A stretch of DNA of 64,000 nucleotides from Bacteroides sp. CAG:1076 (GTDB lineage: Bacteria > Bacteroidota > Bacteroidia > Bacteroidales > Bacteroidaceae), in NCBI GenBank assembly GCA_000436795.1, contig HF993254.1, positions 28,085 to 92,084 of the forward strand, written 5' to 3'. Both the position numbers and the translations under genes were made by a program. Positions 57,908 through 64,000 of the stretch are shown here, piece by piece. How positions within the stretch are numbered: the first letter of the stretch is position 1; every line of letters begins with the position of its first letter. The notes under the pieces were generated by a model. That model made no database searches and had not been told where the DNA came from. It saw nothing but the letters and a program-made list of their open reading frames with translations.

Positions 57908-58753
57908 ATGAAACTAGATTTGAAGAATATGGGCCTGGTGCTCGAAGGAGGAGGCATGCGTGGGGTGTTTACCTGCGGTGTTCTGGATTATTTCATGGAT
58001 CATCATATCGAGTTTCCATATGGTATCGGGGTCTCCGCCGGTGCGTGTAACGGACTTTCTTATATGTCTCATCAGCGCGGACGTGCCAAATACAGCAATA
58101 TCGATATGATGAAAAAATATCATTATATAGGTTTGAAGTATTTGTGGTATCAGCATAGCATACTCGATCAGAAGCTGTTGTACGAAATCTTTCCCGAAGA
58201 ACTGCTGCCGTACGATTATGAAGCATACTTTAAGAATCCGGCACGTTTTGAAATGGTTACGACGAATTGTGTGACCGGCCGTGCTTGTTATCTGGAGGAA
58301 AAGGAGGATAAGGAGCGTTTGGTAGCCATAGCGAAGGCATCGAGCAGCCTGCCTTATGTATGTCCTATTGCGTATGTCGACGGACGCCCGATGCTGGACG
58401 GAGGAATTGTCGATTCCATTCCTGTGTTACGTGCCATCAATCAGGGATATAAGCAGAATGTTGTAGTACTGACCCGCAACAGAGGTTATCGCAAGTCGGA
58501 AAAGGATATTCGGATTCCGAGATTCATCTACACCCGTTATCCGCGTCTGCGTGTGGTACTGAGTCACCGTTGTCGGGTTTACAACGAACAGCTTGCGATG
58601 GTGGAGCGTATGGAAGATGAGGGAAGTATTATTGTCATTCGTCCCGAGCAGCCTGTTGTCGTGAACCGGATTGAGAAGGATGTGAAAAAACTGAGTGCGC
58701 TATACGAAGAAGGATATGCTTGTGCGGAGAAAGTTATGAGTCCGTATATCTGA
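57908..58753 (+). CDS. Patatin-like phospholipase (YjjU type)
   Basis: A 281-residue cytoplasmic serine lipase of the patatin family with a Ser-Asp dyad. Oxyanion loop EGGGMRGVFTCGVLD, nucleophile Ser43 in GVSAGACNG and Asp164 in MLDGGIVDSIP. It probably acts on lipids at the inner membrane; substrate unknown. Start chosen at 57908 because of the -7 box position. Monocistronic with a strong terminator. Confidence 0.9.
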   Translation: MKLDLKNMGLVLEGGGMRGVFTCGVLDYFMDHHIEFPYGIGVSAGACNGLSYMSHQRGRAKYSNIDMMKKYHYIGLKYLWYQHSILDQKLLYEIFPEELLPYDYEAYFKNPARFEMVTTNCVTGRACYLEEKEDKERLVAIAKASSSLPYVCPIAYVDGRPMLDGGIVDSIPVLRAINQGYKQNVVVLTRNRGYRKSEKDIRIPRFIYTRYPRLRVVLSHRCRVYNEQLAMVERMEDEGSIIVIRPEQPVVVNRIEKDVKKLSALYEEGYACAEKVMSPYI

Positions 58754-58826
58754 AAAAACTCTTGAAGATTTTCCACAAAGATGCTGGCATTTGGAGGCAA
58801 AACTGTGTATGTTATTGAAAAAACAG

Positions 58827-58883
58827 AAAAAGAGCCGTATCATATACCTCAATATTTTGGGAGTAATGATACGGCTCTTTTAT
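58827..58883. terminator. Bidirectional terminator between the patatin gene and rny
   Basis: AAAGAGCCGTATCAT / ATGATACGGCTCTTT, perfect 15-bp arms with T-runs on both strands. Confidence 0.8.
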
Positions 58884-58960
58884 TTACTTGTAATATGTCT
58901 TTTGCAGAGTAAATGCTTTCGCTTTAATCTTTTTCTTTCGAACGATTGCTTGTCTTGGCA

Positions 58961-60496
58961 TTATTTAGCGAAGCTTACCGCACGAGTTTCACGGATAACG
59001 GTGATCTTAACCTGTCCCGGATAAGTCATTTCATCCTGAATCTTCTTGGCGATTTCAGTCGACAGACTTTCTGTCTGCTTGTCGTCTATCTTGTCGGCAC
59101 CTACGATGACACGCAGCTCTCGGCCTGCCTGAATAGCGTATGTCTTTGTAACACCCGGATAAGACATGGCCAGTTGTTCCAGATCGTTCAGACGCTTGAT
59201 GTAAGCTTCTACGATTTCGCGGCGTGCACCCGGACGTGCACCTGAGATAGCATCGCAAACTTGTACGATAGGAGCCAGCAAGCTGGTCATTTCTACTTCA
59301 TCGTGGTGAGCACCGATCGCATTGCAGATATCGGGTTTTTCTTTATACTTCTCGGCCAGCTTCATACCCAGCAGTGCATGTGGCAATTCAGGTTCTTCGT
59401 CGGGTACCTTACCGATATCGTGCAACAGTCCGGCACGTTTAGCTTTCTTCGGATTAAGTCCCAGTTCGGATGCCATGACGGCACACAGATTGGCTGTTTC
59501 ACGGGCGTGCTGTAACAGGTTTTGTCCGTAAGAAGAACGGTATTTCATCTTACCGATGATACGGATCAGTTCAGGATGCAGACCGTGGATACCCAGGTCG
59601 ATTGTCGTACGCTTACCGGTTTCGATGATTTCATCTTCCACTTGCTTGCGAACCTTGGCAACCACTTCTTCAATACGTGCCGGATGGATACGGCCGTCGG
59701 TAACCAGTTGATGCAAGGCAAGGCGGGCAATTTCACGACGGACGGGGTCGAATGCTGACAATACGATAGCTTCGGGAGTATCGTCTACTACGATTTCCAC
59801 TCCGGTAGCAGCTTCCAGTGCACGGATGTTACGACCTTCACGACCGATGATGCGTCCTTTGATTTCGTCTGATTCGATATGGAATACAGTTACCGAGTTC
59901 TCGATAGCTGTTTCTGTAGCAACTCGCTGGATAGACTGGATAACGATGCGCTTGGCTTCACGGTTTGCTGTAAGTTTGGCATCGTCCATGATATCGTTGA
60001 TGTAAGACTGAGCCTGCGTCTTAGCTTCTTCTTTCAGTGATTCTACCAGGCGTTCTTTTGCTTCTTCGGCAGAAAGTCCGGAGAGAGCTTCCAGTTTTTC
60101 ACGTTCCTGAGCCTGGAGTGTATCCAGTTCTTCTTTTTTCTTGTCGATGATAACCAGCTGGGCATCGAGGTTTTCCTTGATAGCCTCGTTTTCGTTACGC
60201 TTACGCTGCAACTCTTCGTTTTTCTGGTTCAGAACCATTTCACGCTGTTTCAGCTTGTTTTCCGCCTGCTGGATTTTCTGGTTACGCAGAGCTACTTCCT
60301 TTTCCAGGTCGGCCTTCTTATTCAAGAACTTCTCCTTTACCTCCAGAAGTTTGTTTTTCTTGATAACCTCGGCCTCTGTTTCCGCTTCTTTTATAATTTT
60401 ATCATATCGCGCTTTCAAGCCATACTTGAAAAAGCAATACGAAAGTGCCCCTCCAACCAGAAAGGCAATGACCGTCAATATTACTAATGTCAACAT
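58961..60496 (-). CDS. rny: Ribonuclease Y
   Basis: A 511-residue membrane-anchored endoribonuclease that starts mRNA decay. In order: N-terminal membrane helix (residues 3-25), a long coiled coil (about 30-190), a KH domain ([19 protein letters not shown]) and an HD domain ([29 protein letters not shown]) with its metal ligands, then [15 protein letters not shown]. Normal length and architecture. It follows zapA on the same strand after a structured 111-bp gap. Confidence 0.96.
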   Translation of the reverse strand: MLTLVILTVIAFLVGGALSYCFFKYGLKARYDKIIKEAETEAEVIKKNKLLEVKEKFLNKKADLEKEVALRNQKIQQAENKLKQREMVLNQKNEELQRKRNENEAIKENLDAQLVIIDKKKEELDTLQAQEREKLEALSGLSAEEAKERLVESLKEEAKTQAQSYINDIMDDAKLTANREAKRIVIQSIQRVATETAIENSVTVFHIESDEIKGRIIGREGRNIRALEAATGVEIVVDDTPEAIVLSAFDPVRREIARLALHQLVTDGRIHPARIEEVVAKVRKQVEDEIIETGKRTTIDLGIHGLHPELIRIIGKMKYRSSYGQNLLQHARETANLCAVMASELGLNPKKAKRAGLLHDIGKVPDEEPELPHALLGMKLAEKYKEKPDICNAIGAHHDEVEMTSLLAPIVQVCDAISGARPGARREIVEAYIKRLNDLEQLAMSYPGVTKTYAIQAGRELRVIVGADKIDDKQTESLSTEIAKKIQDEMTYPGQVKITVIRETRAVSFAK

Positions 60497-60525
60497 TACA
60501 AGTTAGTTTAAATATATAAATAAAA

Positions 60526-60575
60526 AGCGCACAAACTATCAGTCGGGTTATATTCCCGGCATCAAGCTTGTGCGC
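60526..60575 (-). terminator. Bulged hairpin between zapA and rny (terminator or small structured RNA)
   Basis: On the minus strand GCGCACAA and TTGTGCGC form the outer stem, an internal bubble follows, then GCCGGG/CCCG(A) forms an inner stem, and a TTTTTATTT tract ends it. The large symmetric bubble is more than a simple terminator needs. I considered a 6S-like RNA because 6S genes adjoin zapA in many proteobacteria, but the 111-bp gap is too short for a full 6S RNA. Confidence 0.5.
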
Positions 60576-60607
60576 AAATGTTTTCCTATCTTCTGTACAC
60601 TAAACGC

Positions 60608-60934
60608 TTACTCACTTTCTTTTTTGATACATTCGTCTATGTCTTCTTCCAGCTGTTTAAGCTTTTCGAGATAAGGTTGCGTATCATTACGGTCTTTCAT
60701 AGACATATTTTCAAAAGCCAGTTCCAGAGCTGTCATCACCCAATACTTCTCAGTATTGAAATTTGGGAACTTATTGCGGTATTTGTTTAGTTTATAGTCA
60801 ATCTGTTTGGCTGCATCCCGATATAAATGTTCCTCTTCACGTTTGATGATCAGGGGATATCGTTCATTGTCAATCAGCAGATGTATTTTCATTTGGTCGT
60901 CCGTCATGTTCTTTTCACCGTTTAGATTATTCAT
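60608..60934 (-). CDS. zapA: Cell division protein ZapA
   Basis: A 108-residue cytoplasmic protein that binds and bundles FtsZ. The ZapA head is MKIHLLIDNERYPLIIKREEE, followed by HLYRDAAKQIDYKLNKYRNKF and a C-terminal coiled coil (LEKLKQLEEDIDECIKKESE). The ATG at 60934 overlaps the upstream stop by 8 bp, which suggests coupling; starts at 60907 (MTDDQ) or 60892 are possible and closer to the usual family start. Second gene of a two-gene operon. Confidence 0.88.
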   Translation of the reverse strand: MNNLNGEKNMTDDQMKIHLLIDNERYPLIIKREEEHLYRDAAKQIDYKLNKYRNKFPNFNTEKYWVMTALELAFENMSMKDRNDTQPYLEKLKQLEEDIDECIKKESE

Positions 60935-61220
60935 TCAGCAAAGCGATACATTTGTCGACTTCACGCACAAGCTTCGCCAATCTCTGTTTCGTATCGCGGA
61001 GTTCATTGTCGTTGATACTGATTATGCGAGCTGTTTTTAAATTGGTATACATGGCTTCTAATTCTTTCCGGCTATTTTGAAGTTCGGATATTTCAACTTC
61101 TTTTTCGGCAAGAAGTTGTCGGAGAGAGGCGTTTTCTTTCTTTAATTCTTCGTATAAATACATAAAATGCCTCAGCTTTCCTTCGAAAGTGTTCAATAGC
61201 TTTTTATCTTCTTCCGTCAT
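60927..61220 (-). CDS. Small coiled-coil protein upstream of zapA
   Basis: A 97-residue protein, almost entirely a heptad-rich helix (ELKKENASLRQLLAEKEVEISELQNSRKEL), ending KCIALLNE. Its position directly before and overlapping zapA, and its coiled-coil nature, suggest a ZapB-like partner in the division ring; this is inferred. The ATG at 61220 was chosen over 61268 because the promoter at 61240-61269 covers the longer frame. Confidence 0.75.
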   Translation of the reverse strand: MTEEDKKLLNTFEGKLRHFMYLYEELKKENASLRQLLAEKEVEISELQNSRKELEAMYTNLKTARIISINDNELRDTKQRLAKLVREVDKCIALLNE

Positions 61221-61239
61221 TTTGTACCAAAATTGTATA

Positions 61240-61269
61240 CAAATATAGTGGATTGAGGAGAAACACAAA
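61240..61269 (-). promoter_or_regulatory. Promoter of the coiled-coil/zapA operon
   Basis: Minus strand: TTTG (61266-61269), 18 bp, TATATTTG (61240-61247), 20 bases before the ATG at 61220. Confidence 0.6.
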
Positions 61270-61533
61270 AATTTTTGCTGATATTTTCTTTAAAAAGTGG
61301 TGAATTTTAAGTGATATGGGGTAAAATGGCAGATTGAGGCGCGGAATGTTCTATTTGTCCTTTGTGGAAAAAGCCTGTGGATGAATTGGAGTTCGAAGGA
61401 GTCGGTCGGACTGTTCTGTTTGTGTCTGCTGTTTGCTGTTTATAACGAGAAATCCCTCCGGATGTCTTGTCGTAAAGGCATCCGGAGGGATTATAAGGTA
61501 AGTCTACCGGTCAAGGTTGGCGGTAGAAAGGAT
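61270..61533. other. Gene-free gap between the zapA operon promoter and the M3 peptidase gene
   Basis: Apart from the terminator at 61451-61492 I see no gene or repeat here. Confidence 0.6.
61447..61492 (-). terminator. Terminator of the M3 peptidase gene
   Basis: Perfect 14-bp arms AATCCCTCCGGATG / CATCCGGAGGGATT with TTTCTC following on the minus strand. Confidence 0.75.
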
Positions 61534-63681
61534 TTATCTTTTTTCGATGTCGCCGTTGGTAAGTGTCTGAGGCTCTTCTTTCAGTAATCCACGGTTCTTG
61601 AGTAATGCATCAATTTGAGGCTCACGTCCACGGAAGTTCTTGTACATCGTCATTCCGTCGTCTATACCGCCCGGAGTCAGGATATATTTGCGGAATTTTT
61701 CAGCCAGGTCCTGATTGAAAATGTCACCTGTTTCCTTGAAGGCTTGGAAAGCATCACAGTCGAGCACTTCTGCCCACATGTAGCTATAATATCCAGCTGT
61801 GTATCCGCCTCCCATGGTATGGCTGAAATTTGTAACGCGGTAACGTGGAAGGATCTGTGACGGAATGCCACGTTCTTTCAGTTTCTGAGTTTCGAAATCC
61901 ATCACGTTCAGGTCGGCAGGAACTTCCTTCAAGGTGTGCAGATCCATATCTGTAAGTGAGGCTGCTAAGTATTCTACGGTTGCAAATCCCTGACCGTACT
62001 TGGCACTTTCTTCTATTTTCTGTACCAGCTCCATCGGGATGACTTCTCCTGTCTGGTAATGTTTGGCATAGATATTTAGCACTTCGGGTTCGAAAGCCCA
62101 GTGTTCGTTGATTTGTGAAGGAAGTTCTACGAAATCGCGTTCTACATCCGATACTCCATTATAATGGACGTCGTGCATAAAGGCATGCAGTGCGTGTCCG
62201 AACTCGTGGAACATGGTTGTTACGTTGTCAATGCTTTGCAGCGCTGGTTTGTCGCCACTGGCTGTTGTCATGTTGCAGACGTTCACTACTATAGGCAGTA
62301 CACGTTCTTTTCCATTGTATGACTGATCTCTGAAGCCGGTACACCATGCTCCCGCACCTTTTCCGTCGCGTGGATAGTAGTCGCTGTAGAAAATAGCCAG
62401 TACCTTTCCGTCTTTGTCGATAACTTCCCACGACTGTGCAGTTTTTTCGTATACGGGGAATTTATCAGTACATTCCTTGAATGTCAGTCCATACAGCTTG
62501 TTGGCTACATAGAAAATACCTTTCATTACATTATTTATTTCCAGGTATTCTGACACTTTATCCTCGTCGATGGCATATTTAGCCTGTTTGGCCTTGTTGA
62601 GATAGTACATATAATCCCATCCCTCCGGCTCGAAGTCGTATCCTTCTTTCTTGATTTCGGCACGGATGTCGTTCAATTCTTCTTTTGCTTTTTCTACGGC
62701 AGGTGTCCATACCTGATTGAGCAGACGATAAACATTCTGTTCATTTTTTGCCATACGGTTGTCGAGAGCAAGCGAAGCATAGTCTTCGTAGCCCATCAAC
62801 TTAGCTTTTTGCAGACGTAAGGTAACCAGTTTGCGGGAAATTTCCTTATTGTCGTATTCGTTATTCTGGTTTCCTCTGTTGTAATAAGCATCGTATACAC
62901 GATGGCGCAGGTCACGGTTCTTGCAATATTGCAGCACCGGATTACAGCTGGGACGTTGCATGTTGAACATCCACTTGCCCTTCTGTCCGTTTTCTTCCGC
63001 CATTTTAGCCGCAGCTTCAATGTTTGCTTCAGGAAGGCCTTCCATATCTTCCAGCTTGTCGACAGTGACAAATGTATTGTTGGTTTCGTGCATCAAGTTT
63101 TGGCTGAAAGTAAGTTCCAGTAACGAGATTTCACTGTTCAGCTTGCGTAGTTCTGCTTTCTGTTCGTCGTTCAGGCCTGCACCACCACGAACGAAGCGTT
63201 TGTATACGTTTTCCAGTAATTTTGTTTGTTCTTTATCCAGTCCGAATTTTTTCTGATTATCGTAAACTTCCTTCACCTTAGCAAAAAGCTGAGGATTCAG
63301 ATAAATGTCGTCGTAATGAGCAGAGAACAGAGGAGAAAGCTCTTTTTCCAGTGCACGGGTTTCTTCGGTGGAATTGCTGCTTGCAATGGCTCCGAATACA
63401 TATTCAACTTTTGTTAGCAGTTCTCCGCTGCGGTCGAGAGCTACGATTGTGTTTTCGAAATCAGGTACTGCACGATTTCGGATGATGGCATTGATTTCCT
63501 GTTTCTGTTGTTCCATTCCTTTCAGAAAAGCTTCTCGATAGTTGTCGGTCGTGATTTTTTCGAAAGGAGCGATTTCATACGGAGTACCATACGATTCTGA
63601 TAGAAATGGGTTGGTACTTTGTGCCATGCTGGCTCCTCCCAGTGTCAGGGCTAAAGCAGCGGTTAATAAACATTTCTTCAT
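61534..63681 (-). CDS. dcp: M3-family peptidyl-dipeptidase (Dcp-like), exported
   Basis: A 715-residue zinc metallopeptidase with a signal peptide (cleavage near ASMAQ, residue 20). The zinc site is FHEFGHALHAF (HEFGH at 492-496) with the downstream Glu in a VELPSQINEHWAFEPE segment; the C-terminal FSHTMGGGYTAGYYSYMWAEVLDCDAF is typical of M3 enzymes. Such enzymes cut dipeptides from the C-terminus of oligopeptides; here in the periplasm. Full length, monocistronic. Confidence 0.93.
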   Translation of the reverse strand: MKKCLLTAALALTLGGASMAQSTNPFLSESYGTPYEIAPFEKITTDNYREAFLKGMEQQKQEINAIIRNRAVPDFENTIVALDRSGELLTKVEYVFGAIASSNSTEETRALEKELSPLFSAHYDDIYLNPQLFAKVKEVYDNQKKFGLDKEQTKLLENVYKRFVRGGAGLNDEQKAELRKLNSEISLLELTFSQNLMHETNNTFVTVDKLEDMEGLPEANIEAAAKMAEENGQKGKWMFNMQRPSCNPVLQYCKNRDLRHRVYDAYYNRGNQNNEYDNKEISRKLVTLRLQKAKLMGYEDYASLALDNRMAKNEQNVYRLLNQVWTPAVEKAKEELNDIRAEIKKEGYDFEPEGWDYMYYLNKAKQAKYAIDEDKVSEYLEINNVMKGIFYVANKLYGLTFKECTDKFPVYEKTAQSWEVIDKDGKVLAIFYSDYYPRDGKGAGAWCTGFRDQSYNGKERVLPIVVNVCNMTTASGDKPALQSIDNVTTMFHEFGHALHAFMHDVHYNGVSDVERDFVELPSQINEHWAFEPEVLNIYAKHYQTGEVIPMELVQKIEESAKYGQGFATVEYLAASLTDMDLHTLKEVPADLNVMDFETQKLKERGIPSQILPRYRVTNFSHTMGGGYTAGYYSYMWAEVLDCDAFQAFKETGDIFNQDLAEKFRKYILTPGGIDDGMTMYKNFRGREPQIDALLKNRGLLKEEPQTLTNGDIEKR

Positions 63682-64000
63682 TTTGATAATAGGTATGTCT
63701 GGTTAATTGTTATTATATTGGGCGCAAATATAGCGAAATGTCAGGAGTTTAGCAAGTGGGGTAGACTGTCTGTTTTTATATTTGATGTTTTTTCGTTTTT
63801 AGGTAAGTGTGTAATTCTTTCTGTATAGTTAGAGAAACTCTCTATTTTAGTCGACGAATCTTTTTGATTTTTGCGTTGCTCCTTATTTACTTATGCTAAT
63901 TTTAAGGTAAATCATATCTTTCAATTGTTTACCTGCTTCAAAAATCGGATGCTCATAATTGTTGGTGAAAAAGTTGGGTATCCGATGTGAATATACAAAT
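63682..64000. other. Upstream region of the M3 peptidase gene, to the window edge
   Basis: AT-rich, no gene seen. It contains the promoter at 63725-63756. Confidence 0.6.
63725..63756 (-). promoter_or_regulatory. Promoter of the M3 peptidase gene
   Basis: Minus strand: CTTG (63753-63756), 20 bp, TATATTTG (63725-63732). Confidence 0.55.

Noticed and set aside
60497..60607. Full 6S RNA gene between zapA and rny
   Set aside because: The gap is only 111 bp, shorter than a typical 6S RNA, and I see no full-length secondary structure of that kind.
1..64000. CRISPR arrays, tRNA/rRNA genes, insertion sequences, prophage
   Set aside because: No regularly spaced repeats, cloverleaf sequences or transposase/integrase proteins were seen. 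The susC repeats are coding and only two-copy.

Overview
The window looks like a chromosome segment from a gut Bacteroidaceae (Bacteroides/Phocaeicola type). Reasons: SusC/SusD pairs, a hybrid two-component regulator with a Reg_prop propeller, many secreted glycosidases and lipoproteins, weak Shine-Dalgarno usage, and Bacteroidetes promoters (TTTG about 19-20 bp upstream of TAnnTTTG) in front of many genes. I see no tRNA, rRNA, CRISPR array, insertion sequence or prophage.

Region 1 (1-16,930) is part of a pectin locus, probably for rhamnogalacturonan. It holds the tail of an unknown gene, an internally deleted PL1 pectate lyase pseudogene, a six-hairpin-type lipoprotein, a DUF4450 protein, a GH106 alpha-L-rhamnosidase, the hybrid regulator, a GH105 unsaturated rhamnogalacturonyl hydrolase and a GH28 polygalacturonase-family enzyme. 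A TGTACA-core motif lies in each of its regulatory gaps and may be the regulator's operator. No transporter pair for this locus lies in the window.

Region 2 (17,055-24,250) has ribosomal protein L19, a 5'-nucleotidase split into two genes in reversed domain order, a GH3/beta-lactamase fusion, a small 2[4Fe-4S] ferredoxin and a PepSY-like lipoprotein.

Region 3 (24,244-34,500) concerns amino sugars: a ROK repressor divergent from nagB, a NagB-like/PIG-L fusion whose NagB active site is altered, then a convergent susD and a susC broken by a 1105-bp and a 128-bp imperfect tandem repeat. The susC mosaic is the most unusual structure here.

Region 4 (34,616-64,000) is mostly housekeeping: uvrA, a GHL10-type secreted glycosidase, a small outer-membrane barrel, a TPR protein, an acyl-CoA synthetase with its XRE-cupin regulator, two overlapping flavodoxin-like genes, a 719-bp gene-free gap, an EamA transporter with a MoxR/VWA pair, a choloylglycine-hydrolase family enzyme, recQ, recJ, a C1 peptidase, an M24 peptidase, a patatin, rny, zapA with a coiled-coil partner, and an M3 peptidase. 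Nearly every 3' end carries a clear hairpin terminator.
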